Source: Aquimarina agarilytica ZC1 (GTDB lineage: Bacteria; Bacteroidota; Bacteroidia; Flavobacteriales; Flavobacteriaceae). Taken from it: DNA of 64,000 nucleotides. Every line of letters begins with the position of its first letter. Positions within the stretch are counted from its first letter, which is position 1. Shown here piece by piece: positions 16,948-25,382 of this stretch. Made by a program: the position numbers and the translations under genes. The notes under the pieces were generated by a model. It was not told the DNA's origin. It saw only the letters and a list, made by a program, of their open reading frames with translations, and did not search any database. The stretch covers positions 62,001-126,000 of the forward strand of contig NZ_JH621251.1 of the NCBI RefSeq assembly GCF_000255455.1. The letters run 5' to 3'.

Positions 16948-19461
16948 ATGAATTTGCATTTTTTTAAACGTCATTTTTTTCTACAAATTTTTATTCTTTT
17001 AGTTGCATCAACTAATCTAATAGCCCAAGTTAAAGCTAGTGGAAAAGTAGTTGATCAAAATAACGAACCGGTACCCTACGCCAATGTCTATTTTCCCGGT
17101 ACTATTATTGGAACGGTAACCAACGAAGATGGAAGCTTTTATTTAGAAGATGAAACCTATCACTCATCACTTATTATTTCATTTATTGGATACAAAACCA
17201 CTACCATTAATTTAAATAAAGGAGCTAACTATAAATTAGTAGCTAAAGTGGAAGAAGAAACTAGCTCTTTAAACGCAGTACATATTGTTACAGGAAAACA
17301 ATCTAAAAAGAATAATCCCGCTATTGATATTTTACGTAAAATATGGAAGCATAAACGAAAAAATGGTGTAAAACAATTCAAGCAATATGCCTATAACAAG
17401 TATGAAAAGCTTGAATTTGACCTCAATAATATTGACAGTACCTTAATAAATAATCGCATGTTTAAAGGCATGCAATTTATTTTTAATTACCAAGATACTT
17501 CCCGTATTTCGGGAAAAACATTTTTACCTATATTTATTAATGAGTCCGTGTCCAAAGTATATGGAGACAATCTTATTAACAAAGAAAAAACAGAACTTTT
17601 AGGAAATAAAAATTCTGGTTTTAGTAACAATCAATCGCTTATTGCTTTTGTAAAAGACTTGTATACAACTTATGATGTGTATGACAATTACATAAAACTT
17701 TATGACAAAAGTTTTACTAGCCCACTCTCCAGAACTGGTGTAAACGTATACAATTATGCTTTAACCGACAGTGCTTATATTGACAATAAATGGTGTTATA
17801 ATATTGTATACTATCCGCGTCGCAAAAACGAACTTACATTTAAAGGTGACTTTTGGGTAAACGATACTACGTGGGCAATAAAAGACATTAATATGGAAGC
17901 CACCAAAAGTGCCAATATTAACTGGGTAAAAGAGCTTTATATTGAACAAGAATATGACGTACTCAACGATTCTTTATTTTTAATTACTCGTGACTATTTC
18001 CAAACAGACTTTACACTTAACAAAAAAGAATCCTCCAGAGGTTTATACGGAAAGCGTACCTCTTTGTATGATTCATACAAATTTGACGAACCAAAAAAAG
18101 AAAAATTCTATAAGAGAGAGGTTAATCCAACTACATTTGACGCCTACCAACGTGATGACAATTTTTGGGAAACAAACAGACTGGAAAAGCTAAACAAAAA
18201 TGAACGACAAGTCTATGGCATGCTAGACACACTTAAACAAGTAAAAGCTTTTAAAAACCTATACACTATTAGTGAAATTTTAGCTAGCGGTTACATTAAC
18301 TTAGGAAAAGTTGAATACGGCCCTGTGTTTTCAACCGTAGGCTATAATGAAATAGAAGGCTTTCGTTTACGATTAGGAGGGCGCACCTATACTGGCCCAA
18401 ATGATTTATGGCGTTTACAAGGTTATACTGCTTATGGGTTTGGTGACAACAAATTCAAATACAGTATAGCTGCCAAGTTTTTACTAAATAAAAAGAATCG
18501 TTTAAAATTAACCTTTGGTAACCGAAGAGATGTAGAGCAATTAGGTGCCAGTTTAACAAACACTAATGATGTACAAGGGAGAAGTTTTGCCTCCAATACA
18601 CTTTTTGGAGTTGGGGATAATCGCACACTTACTAATATTAATTTAACATCACTTAATTTAGCCTGTGAGCCTGTAAAAAACCTAGTTGTTTCTTTAAGCA
18701 GCTCGTACAGAACACTCAAACCTGCAAACCCTAATTTATTCAGCTTAAGTTACTTTACGGATAATACATTTACAAACACCAAAGAAACTATTGAACAACT
18801 CGAAGTAGGCACAAAAATAACCTACACCCCGCGTAAAAAAACTACTGGTTATGGTGTTGACCGTTTTAAAGTAAATAAAAATAGCCATCCTATATTATTT
18901 TTAGAATTTAACAAAGGATTAAAAGGTCCTTTAGGTAGTGATTTTGATTATGAAAAAATCCAATTGTTTTACAAACAACCCTTTAATATAGGAGGTTTTG
19001 GACGCTTACGAAGCACCATTGAACTTGGAAAAACCTTTGGTACAGTACCTTTAGGTTTACTAAGTATTGTTCCTGGAAATCAATCCTATTTTTCTATATA
19101 CAATACTTTCCCGATGCTTAATTTTTACGAATTTGCCACAGACACTTATAGTTCTTTACATTTAGAGCATAATTTTGGTGGGCGTATTTTTTCGCGAATT
19201 CCATTATTGCGCAAACTTAATTTGAGAGAATTAGTTTCATTTAGAACCATTTCAGGTAGTATTTCCGATAAAAATAAGGCCATTGATAATTCTGGAAGAA
19301 CACTATTGGCTCCCTCCTCAACTCCTTATTATGAATACAGTTTAGGTGTTGGTAATATTTTTAAGTTAATCCGTATTGATTTTAACTTCCGTGGAAACTA
19401 TAAAAATAATACTGATGCTCGTAATTTTGGAATTACTGGATCGTTTGGATTTTTCTTCTAA
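16948..19461 (+). CDS. outer-membrane protein with carboxypeptidase-like domain, DUF5686 family
   Basis: 837 residues. Signal peptide at about 1-26 (ending NLIAQ), a carboxypeptidase regulatory-like domain at about 28-105 (GKVVDQNNEPVPYANVYFPG), then a long beta-rich region typical of DUF5686, ending in a C-terminal aromatic strand (GITGSFGFFF) as in outer-membrane barrels. There is no plug domain, so it is not a TonB receptor. Function is unknown; homologues are widespread in Flavobacteriia. It is convergent with the pyrophosphatase gene and separated from it by a bidirectional terminator. Confidence 0.8.
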   Translation: MNLHFFKRHFFLQIFILLVASTNLIAQVKASGKVVDQNNEPVPYANVYFPGTIIGTVTNEDGSFYLEDETYHSSLIISFIGYKTTTINLNKGANYKLVAKVEEETSSLNAVHIVTGKQSKKNNPAIDILRKIWKHKRKNGVKQFKQYAYNKYEKLEFDLNNIDSTLINNRMFKGMQFIFNYQDTSRISGKTFLPIFINESVSKVYGDNLINKEKTELLGNKNSGFSNNQSLIAFVKDLYTTYDVYDNYIKLYDKSFTSPLSRTGVNVYNYALTDSAYIDNKWCYNIVYYPRRKNELTFKGDFWVNDTTWAIKDINMEATKSANINWVKELYIEQEYDVLNDSLFLITRDYFQTDFTLNKKESSRGLYGKRTSLYDSYKFDEPKKEKFYKREVNPTTFDAYQRDDNFWETNRLEKLNKNERQVYGMLDTLKQVKAFKNLYTISEILASGYINLGKVEYGPVFSTVGYNEIEGFRLRLGGRTYTGPNDLWRLQGYTAYGFGDNKFKYSIAAKFLLNKKNRLKLTFGNRRDVEQLGASLTNTNDVQGRSFASNTLFGVGDNRTLTNINLTSLNLACEPVKNLVVSLSSSYRTLKPANPNLFSLSYFTDNTFTNTKETIEQLEVGTKITYTPRKKTTGYGVDRFKVNKNSHPILFLEFNKGLKGPLGSDFDYEKIQLFYKQPFNIGGFGRLRSTIELGKTFGTVPLGLLSIVPGNQSYFSIYNTFPMLNFYEFATDTYSSLHLEHNFGGRIFSRIPLLRKLNLRELVSFRTISGSISDKNKAIDNSGRTLLAPSSTPYYEYSLGVGNIFKLIRIDFNFRGNYKNNTDARNFGITGSFGFFF

Positions 19462-19481
19462 ATAAGAAAGAAGAGCTTTTT

Positions 19482-19519
19482 AAACAAAAAACCCTTTAAA
19501 AAAAGGGCTTTTTTGTTTT
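19482..19519. terminator. bidirectional terminator between convergent genes
   Basis: AAACAAAAAACCCTTT pairs with AAAGGGCTTTTTTGTTT with one bulged base. It has a T run on both strands and serves the DUF5686 gene and the pyrophosphatase gene. Confidence 0.8.
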
Positions 19520-19538
19520 ATACAGTATCCCAACCTTA

Positions 19539-20453
19539 TTATAAAGCAGGTATAATTTGCTTTTTACGTGATACTATACCCGGTAATACAACCAATTCTG
19601 AAGTTGGCACTGCTTTAAATGAATTTTCTGCAATAGTTTTCACAGATTCATTAGGCACAAAAAAAGTAGCCTCTTCGTTTAAAATATCAATAACAAAAAG
19701 CAATACTTCATCCAATTCTTCACTTTCTTTAACTGTCTCTATCGTTTTTAAAATACTCTCTTTACGATCTAGAACTATATTTGGCGCCGTAGTTTCTAAT
19801 ACTGAAATACGGTATTTTTTACCTCCTACTTCGTATTTTTTGCTATCCATTTTTATCAAATCCTCATCAGAAAAATGAGATACATCCGATTTTGCCTCAA
19901 ACATTTGTATAGCATAAGCTTCCATATCAATACCTAATTGATCTGATAAAAATTGTGCAATCTCTCGATCTTTATCTGTTGTTGTAGGACTACGAAACTC
20001 CAAGGTATCCGATAATATACACGACAACATTAAACCTTTAATGGCTTTAGGCATTTTTTCAATATCATTAGCAGACATCATGGTATACATAACCGATGCA
20101 CATGACGCCAAAGGCTTGATACAAATATCAATTGGACCAGAGGTATGCAAGCCTCCTACCAATTTATGATGATCTATTATTTGAATAATCTGTGTCTTAT
20201 TAATATTATCAAAAAGCTCTTTAGGGTTATTCGTGTCTACAATAATCACTTGATCTTCTTTTGAAACAGAACTTAAAAGCTCTGGGAGTTCAACCCCCCA
20301 ATGTTTCAACACAAATAAAGTTTCTGTATTAGGCGTTCCTAATACATAAGCTTTCGCATTAACTCCTTTTTCATTTAAATACCATGCCCATACTAAGGCT
20401 GAGGCGGTAGCATCTGTATCCGGAGATTTATGTCCGAAAATTTTAATTGACAT
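19539..20453 (-). CDS. ppaC: manganese-dependent inorganic pyrophosphatase (family II)
   Basis: Hydrolyses pyrophosphate to phosphate in the cytoplasm, driving biosynthetic reactions. 304 residues, the usual family II length. The DHH-superfamily motifs are all present: GHKSPDTDA at 7-15 (H8, D12, D14), VDTN with D73, and DHH at 94-96. The C-terminal DHHA2 domain has the RKKQ motif near the end (SRKKQIIP). No CBS domains, so it is the unregulated form. Monocistronic and convergent with the DUF5686 gene. Confidence 0.93.
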   Translation of the reverse strand: MSIKIFGHKSPDTDATASALVWAWYLNEKGVNAKAYVLGTPNTETLFVLKHWGVELPELLSSVSKEDQVIIVDTNNPKELFDNINKTQIIQIIDHHKLVGGLHTSGPIDICIKPLASCASVMYTMMSANDIEKMPKAIKGLMLSCILSDTLEFRSPTTTDKDREIAQFLSDQLGIDMEAYAIQMFEAKSDVSHFSDEDLIKMDSKKYEVGGKKYRISVLETTAPNIVLDRKESILKTIETVKESEELDEVLLFVIDILNEEATFFVPNESVKTIAENSFKAVPTSELVVLPGIVSRKKQIIPAL

Positions 20454-20498
20454 TCTATACTGTTTACAATTTTGCTGCGAATTTATGAAACCTTTTTC

Positions 20499-20965
20499 AT
20501 TTAACCCGAATCATCGATTATTTCTATGGATTTAATTCCCTCAAATACAACTTAAACTACAAATAACTCTTTAAACGAACTCAAATTATACATTTTAAAG
20601 TCTATTACATATTTAAACCCTTGCAAATCAATTATTCTTCAGTACTTTTTCATTTGACTATAGCGATGCTATTCCAAAATTTAAGAAAACATTTGATTTT
20701 ATTATGTTATCAATCCACTTAACGAATTTAAAACACCTAATTCAAGTTAAAACAAAAACTATATTTCTGTTATATTTTAATGATTCTATTGGATAAAGTA
20801 AGCTTTGCTTAGTACCTTTGCAACCAACTTTTAATTAAGAAAAGACTTCGTAAAAAAAACAAAAAAGAGGCCTGTTACAATTATACTTATCAACTTACAA
20901 AAGTTAATTAAGTTTTTACTAGCCTAAGTCTAGACTTAAAAGCAAATTCCGCAATGTGGATTAAA
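20499..20965. repeat. structured intergenic repeat element, copy 2 (diverged, MITE-like)
   Basis: The region 20582-20692 aligns by eye with 2915-3015 of copy 1, sharing stretches such as TCTATT, CTTC, ATGCTAT and AAGAAAA in the same order. It contains the shortened hairpin ATAGC-GAT-GCTAT (20660-20672). The ends resemble the copy 1 ends: ATTTAACCCGAATCAT on the left (20499-20514) and, in reverse complement, TTTAATCCACATTGCGG on the right (20949-20965). Copy 2 is about twice as long and more decayed. The extent of the element is uncertain, since its right part holds a promoter. Confidence 0.35.
20789..20820 (+). promoter_or_regulatory. Bacteroidota-type promoter for the SCO operon
   Basis: TTG (20789-20791) and TACCTTTG (20813-20820) are separated by 21 bases, fitting the -33/-7 consensus. 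The first gene starts at 20975, leaving a leader of about 150 bases. Confidence 0.55.
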
Positions 20966-20974
20966 GAACAGTAA

Positions 20975-21625
20975 ATGAAAAAAACAGTTGTATTAGGAGT
21001 TCTTTTTATTTTACCATTAGTAGCTTATTTATTTTTTGCTTCTGGGGTAAATCATTTTTCCAAACTCCCTGTTTTAGAACCTCAAATTGGTGATATTACT
21101 AAATTTGTTTCTCCTTCCGATAGTATTTCCTTTAAAAATCATATCACTATTCTTGGTTTTATGGGAAGTAACCTAGCCGTAACCAAAGGAAATATTTTTA
21201 ATATAAATCAAAAAATATACAATTACTTTCATGGTTTTTCCGATTTCCAGATGCTCATGCTCATGCCAAATGGCACACAAAATGAAGTAGCTAAAACGAT
21301 GGCAGAACTCGATGGATTGACAGATACACATAAATGGAAATTTATATATGCCGAACCTTCAAAAATTAGATCATTTTTTAAAACATTAAATTCACCTTAC
21401 GCACTTGATGCATACTTACACAGCCCCCAAGTATTTATTATTGACAAAGAAGGAGGGTTACGCGGACGTGATGATGACGAAGAAGTTGGTAAATTATATG
21501 GTTACAATTCGGGATCGGTTTCTGAAATTAATGGAAAAATGAAAGATGATGTTAAAGTAATTTTGGCTGAATATCGCTTAGCGCTGAAGAAATATAACGA
21601 TTCAAAAACTAAAATTTCGGAATAA
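20975..21625 (+). CDS. membrane-anchored protein of the SCO operon, thioredoxin-like without cysteines
   Basis: 216 residues. One N-terminal membrane anchor (about 4-23) is followed by a periplasmic domain. The strand pattern (HITILGFMG, FQMLMLMPN, WKFIYAEPS, SPQVFIIDKEGGLRGR) resembles a thioredoxin/SCO fold, but there is no cysteine where SCO has CxxxC. It is first in an operon with SCO, DUF420 and a small CxxC protein. A role in cytochrome oxidase assembly is inferred from position only. Confidence 0.65.
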   Translation: MKKTVVLGVLFILPLVAYLFFASGVNHFSKLPVLEPQIGDITKFVSPSDSISFKNHITILGFMGSNLAVTKGNIFNINQKIYNYFHGFSDFQMLMLMPNGTQNEVAKTMAELDGLTDTHKWKFIYAEPSKIRSFFKTLNSPYALDAYLHSPQVFIIDKEGGLRGRDDDEEVGKLYGYNSGSVSEINGKMKDDVKVILAEYRLALKKYNDSKTKISE

Positions 21626-21627
21626 AA

Positions 21628-22356
21628 ATGAAGAAGTATTCATATGTAGGTATATCATTTATTATACTCCTTTTTGGAATTATTTTTGTTCCTCGAATTG
21701 TAAATCGTATTAAGGACACCAAAATTGTGAGCAACAGTCGCATGAGCGCCGACAATAAATTGACCAACGAAAAACTAGGTTATATTTTAATCAATGGACA
21801 AAAAAAGAAAATCCCTGCTTTTGCATTACAAAATCAGGATAGCTTATTAATTACACAGCATGATTATAAAGGCAAAGTTACCGTAGTAGATTTCTTTTTT
21901 GTGAACTGTCCTACAATATGCCCGAAAATGACCAGTAATTTGGTGCATTTACAACATACTTTTAAAGCAAATCCTAATTTTGCTATCGCATCCTTTACTA
22001 TAAATCCAAAATACGATACTCCTACTAAGCTCAAAAAATATGCTGAAGCGCATAAAGTGACTAACCCATACTGGCATTTTTTAACGGGTGATAGAGACCA
22101 AATATATGGTTTAGCTAAAAATTCTTTCAATCTATTTGCGGAACAAAATCCAAATGTCCCTGGTGGTTTTGAACATTCAGGATATTTTGCGTTGGTAGAT
22201 AAACAAGGTTTTATTCGTTCACGTTATGACGCTTACGGCAACCCAATTATTTATTATCGAGGAACTGTTAGTTTAGAAGAAAAAATAGCCGACAATGGCG
22301 AAGAAGAGCAAATAAGCATACTAACAAAAGATATTCAAAAATTACTAGAAGAATAA
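21628..22356 (+). CDS. SCO1/SenC-family copper chaperone
   Basis: Membrane-anchored thioredoxin-fold protein that delivers copper to, or reduces, the CuA site of cytochrome c oxidase. 242 residues, with an N-terminal anchor (about 5-22). The copper ligands are visible: C94 and C98 in NCPTICPKM and H183 in GGFEHSGYF. Spacing to the upstream gene is 2 bases, and the stop overlaps the next start by one base (TAATG), so translation is probably coupled. Confidence 0.93.
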   Translation: MKKYSYVGISFIILLFGIIFVPRIVNRIKDTKIVSNSRMSADNKLTNEKLGYILINGQKKKIPAFALQNQDSLLITQHDYKGKVTVVDFFFVNCPTICPKMTSNLVHLQHTFKANPNFAIASFTINPKYDTPTKLKKYAEAHKVTNPYWHFLTGDRDQIYGLAKNSFNLFAEQNPNVPGGFEHSGYFALVDKQGFIRSRYDAYGNPIIYYRGTVSLEEKIADNGEEEQISILTKDIQKLLEE

Positions 22357-22928
22357 TGAAACAGTCGAATATTGAAAAAAAGCAAAACCGTATTATTGCT
22401 GTCCTATCCATTGTAATTCCTCTGGCTGTAGCAGCTTTATTTACAGTACGCATTCCAGGTGTAGATCGTTTAGGTTTTTTACCTCCAATTTATGCTTCCA
22501 CTAATGCTATTACTTCGGTATTATTAGTTTTTGCTGTTATTCAAATAAAAAAAGGAAATCGAATAATGCATGAAAAATTAATAAAAGCAGCAATGGTACT
22601 CTCCGTTCTTTTTCTACTGTTGTATGTTGTCTATCATGCTACGGCTGATGCTACAAAATTTGGCGATACTAATTATAATGGAATCGTTGATGCTGCCGAA
22701 AAATTAGCCATTGGTTCAAGGGCATATATTTACTATTTCTTATTACTCACTCACATACTTTTATCTATTATTGTAATCCCTTTTGTACTTGTCACTTACG
22801 TTCGTGCCTCAAATGGAAACTTTGAACAGCATAAAAAAATAGCGAAATACACCTTTCCGTTATGGTTATATGTAGCCGCTTCCGGTGTTGTTGTTTATTT
22901 AATGATTTCTCCCTATTATCCTGCATAA
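22356..22928 (+). CDS. DUF420 membrane protein (cytochrome oxidase assembly, CtaM-like)
   Basis: 190 residues with about five predicted transmembrane helices (around 15-35, 45-63, 75-95, 120-145 and 165-185). DUF420 proteins include CtaM, needed for assembly of some haem-copper oxidases. Conserved histidines lie at membrane edges (MHEKLIKAAM, YHATAD, LLLTHILLS, EQHKKIAKYTFP), as expected for a haem- or copper-handling membrane protein. Both ends overlap neighbouring genes by one base. Confidence 0.82.
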   Translation: MKQSNIEKKQNRIIAVLSIVIPLAVAALFTVRIPGVDRLGFLPPIYASTNAITSVLLVFAVIQIKKGNRIMHEKLIKAAMVLSVLFLLLYVVYHATADATKFGDTNYNGIVDAAEKLAIGSRAYIYYFLLLTHILLSIIVIPFVLVTYVRASNGNFEQHKKIAKYTFPLWLYVAASGVVVYLMISPYYPA

Positions 22929-23143
22929 TGAAAAAAACACACCTACATATTAGCTTTTTACTTCTTTTTCTTTTCGCGAAAATAAACACTTGGGCACAAT
23001 GCGCTATGTGCAGAGCTGTTCTAGAAAGTGAAGAAGGAAAAAAACTAGCCGAAGGTGTTAATGATGGTATTACTTTTTTAATGGTTATTCCTTATATACT
23101 TGTTGCCATAGTTGGTTACCAAGTTTTTAAAAAGAATAAGTAA
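22928..23143 (+). CDS. small membrane protein with mature N-terminal CxxC
   Basis: 71 residues, beginning at ATG 22928; a longer frame upstream runs through the DUF420 gene and is rejected. A signal-like segment ends WAQ, directly followed by CAMC, then a charged stretch and one C-terminal transmembrane helix (about 47-65) with a lysine tail. As the last gene of the SCO operon, with a CxxC at the predicted periplasmic face, it may handle copper or thiols during oxidase assembly. This is inference; no characterised homologue is known to me. Confidence 0.7.
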   Translation: MKKTHLHISFLLLFLFAKINTWAQCAMCRAVLESEEGKKLAEGVNDGITFLMVIPYILVAIVGYQVFKKNK

Positions 23144-23172
23144 CTATTTCCTACAATTACTTATTTATTTTT

Positions 23173-23193
23173 TGTGTCAAATAAATTGACACA
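23173..23193. promoter_or_regulatory. perfect dyad TGTGTCAA-5-TTGACACA
   Basis: 8-bp perfect inverted repeat with a 5-base spacer, 30 bases after the SCO operon. No T run follows on the + strand, so it looks more like a protein-binding dyad than a terminator. Confidence 0.4.
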
Positions 23194-23230
23194 TCTCTCC
23201 TACACTTCAGTTATATAAATATATTTACCC

Positions 23231-23399
23231 GTGTACTACGTACACTATAAGGCTATACCTAATAGTACATCTCCCGACTATTAGTAAAAACTATAGTCAT
23301 CATTAAATTTAAGAGAATTTTAAGATTTTAAGCCTATCTAAGTATTTGATTATTAATTTTTAATTCTTTTATTTGTAGTGTACTAGTTTAGTGGTACAC
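23231..23399. promoter_or_regulatory. repeated GTGTAC/GTACAC dyads upstream of the ABC exporter operon
   Basis: GTGTAC-TAC-GTACAC at 23231-23245 is a perfect dyad. A second GTGTAC ... GTACAC pair with a 10-base spacer lies at 23378-23399. Three of the four half-sites extend to TAGTGTAC or GGTGTAC on one strand. The second pair ends 42 bases before the ATPase start codon, so it could be an operator. The rest of the 300-base gap has no gene. Confidence 0.4.
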
Positions 23400-23440
23400 C
23401 TGAGTGTTGAAATTATATAACCAACTTAAATAATGAACTC

Positions 23441-24142
23441 ATGATTGAAATCAAAGATTTACACAAATCTTATCAAATGGGCAGCAATTCTTTGCATGTT
23501 CTCAAGGGAATTGATTTTAATGTCCAAAAAGGAGAATTGGTTTCAATTATGGGCTCCTCTGGTTCAGGAAAATCTACCTTATTAAATATCATCGGTATTT
23601 TGGATGAAGCTGATCAAGGTACCTACACCCTAGACAATACGCTTATTAAAAACCTAAATGAAAAAGTAGCCGCAGAATATCGAAATAAATTTCTAGGTTT
23701 TATTTTTCAGTCTTTTAACCTTATCAATTATAAGAATGCTATTGATAATGTTTCTCTTCCTCTTTATTACCAAGGTGTAGCTCGTAAAGAACGATCTGAA
23801 AAAGCCTTACATTATTTGGAAAAAGTTGGATTAGCCGATTGGGCAACGCACTTACCCAATGAACTTTCAGGTGGACAAAAACAACGTGTAGCCATTGCTC
23901 GCGCATTGGCTTCTGACCCAAAAGTATTATTAGCCGATGAACCGACTGGAGCCTTGGATACCAAAACCTCTTACGAAGTTATGGAACTCATCCAAAATAT
24001 TAACGACGAAGGAAAAACAATACTTATTGTTACCCATGAGCCTGATATTGCTCAAATGACAAAACGAATTGTAGACCTTAAAGATGGTCTTATTATAAAC
24101 GACACCTACATTGAACCCGTAATAGCGAATGCTCATGTTTGA
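23441..24142 (+). CDS. ABC transporter ATPase, MacB/LolD type
   Basis: 233 residues, cytoplasmic ATPase of a tripartite exporter. Walker A is GSSGSGKST (about 38-46), signature LSGGQKQR (about 143-150), Walker B VLLADEPTGALD (about 162-173) and the H-loop THEP (about 203). The PTGALD variant is typical of the MacB/LolD/FtsE subfamily. It is first in a five-gene operon with two MacB-like permeases, an HlyD-like adaptor and a TolC-type channel. It overlaps the first permease by several bases. Confidence 0.93.
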   Translation: MIEIKDLHKSYQMGSNSLHVLKGIDFNVQKGELVSIMGSSGSGKSTLLNIIGILDEADQGTYTLDNTLIKNLNEKVAAEYRNKFLGFIFQSFNLINYKNAIDNVSLPLYYQGVARKERSEKALHYLEKVGLADWATHLPNELSGGQKQRVAIARALASDPKVLLADEPTGALDTKTSYEVMELIQNINDEGKTILIVTHEPDIAQMTKRIVDLKDGLIINDTYIEPVIANAHV

Positions 24143-25382
24143 TATTGAACGCTGGGAGGAAATTTTTGAAGCTATATCTAAAAACAAGCTTCGTACTTTT
24201 TTGACAGGACTTTCTGTAGGTTCAGGGATTTTTATACTTATCATTCTTCTGGCCGTAGCCGATGGAATGAAAAATGGTACAAAAAAACAATTCGAGCGTG
24301 ATATAGCTACAAAAATTAGCTTTTGGACGGCAAGTACCTCTAAAGAATATAAAGGATTTAATATAAATAGGTGGATTTCATTTAAAAATAACGATTACAA
24401 CTACGTAACAGATCAATATAAAGATGAAATTGAATACAAAACTACCGATTTTAGAAATTGGGGTGCCCGAGCTATTTACAAAGACAAAAATGGCTCTTAT
24501 CAATTTAGAGGAGTTATGCCAGATATGTTATTTGTTACTAATGCCACATTAAACGCTGGGCGTTTTATATCTGAAAGAGATATAAGTAACAATGCAAAAG
24601 TGGTAGCTATAGGAATAAGAGTCGCTAAAGATCTATTTACAGATTATACTAAAGCCGTAGGTGAGGATATAAAAATTAATAATATCAAATTTAAAGTCAT
24701 AGGCGTATTTACAGATGCCGGTGGTGAACGTGCCAATAGTATGTTATATTCCCCATTACCTATTGTTGCTCAACTATATAATAGACCACGTGATGTAGGT
24801 AGTTTTGATTTTACATTACAACCCGAAGATGACTATAATTTAGCCCTACAAAAATCTGAAAAATTTGCAGAACAAGTTAAAACATACCTTCAAAAAAAAC
24901 ATCATGTACATCCAGATGATTTAAAAGCTATTCGCTTTTATAATGCTGTGGATGGAAATAAAGATTTATACATGTTAAACCTAGGTATGAAAGTATTTTT
25001 CTGGGGTATTGGTATTTTAACATTAATTGCTGGGATTGTAGGTGTAAGTAACATTATGCTAATCATTGTTAAAGAGCGTACAAAGGAAATTGGCATACGA
25101 AAAGCCTTAGGTGCTCAACCTAAATCAATTGTAAAAATGATTCTACATGAATCCATCTTTGTAACCTCAATTTCAGGTGGTATTGGATTAATATTTGCTT
25201 TGGCTTTGCTAGCCTTGGTAGGCCCAAAAATAGAAACCGATTTTATTTTAAATCCTAATGTAGAATTTGGCGTTGCCATTATTACCGTGCTACTTTTAAT
25301 TATTGCTGGTGCAGTTGCTGGTTACATTCCTGCCCGCCATGCTTCCAAAATTAAACCCATAATAGCTTTACGTGATGAATAG
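24135..25382 (+). CDS. MacB-like ABC permease 1
   Basis: About 415 residues. One transmembrane helix near 20-42 is followed by a large periplasmic MacB-type core domain (about 50-280) and three C-terminal helices carrying the FtsX domain (GVSNIMLIIVKERTKEIGIRKALGA at about 310-334). The start may be ATG 24129 or 24135; MFDIERWEEIFEA is the usual opening. It overlaps the ATPase gene and, by 8 bases, the second permease. The two permeases probably form a heterodimer. The substrate is unknown. Confidence 0.9.
   Translation: MFDIERWEEIFEAISKNKLRTFLTGLSVGSGIFILIILLAVADGMKNGTKKQFERDIATKISFWTASTSKEYKGFNINRWISFKNNDYNYVTDQYKDEIEYKTTDFRNWGARAIYKDKNGSYQFRGVMPDMLFVTNATLNAGRFISERDISNNAKVVAIGIRVAKDLFTDYTKAVGEDIKINNIKFKVIGVFTDAGGERANSMLYSPLPIVAQLYNRPRDVGSFDFTLQPEDDYNLALQKSEKFAEQVKTYLQKKHHVHPDDLKAIRFYNAVDGNKDLYMLNLGMKVFFWGIGILTLIAGIVGVSNIMLIIVKERTKEIGIRKALGAQPKSIVKMILHESIFVTSISGGIGLIFALALLALVGPKIETDFILNPNVEFGVAIITVLLLIIAGAVAGYIPARHASKIKPIIALRDE

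Noticed and set aside
19513-19878. 121-codon + strand frame
   Set aside because: Antisense to the Mn-dependent pyrophosphatase gene, with Ser-rich composition typical of a shadow frame.
22792-22989. 65-codon minus strand frame across the DUF420/small CxxC junction
   Set aside because: Antisense to two coupled genes, no own promoter or family match.
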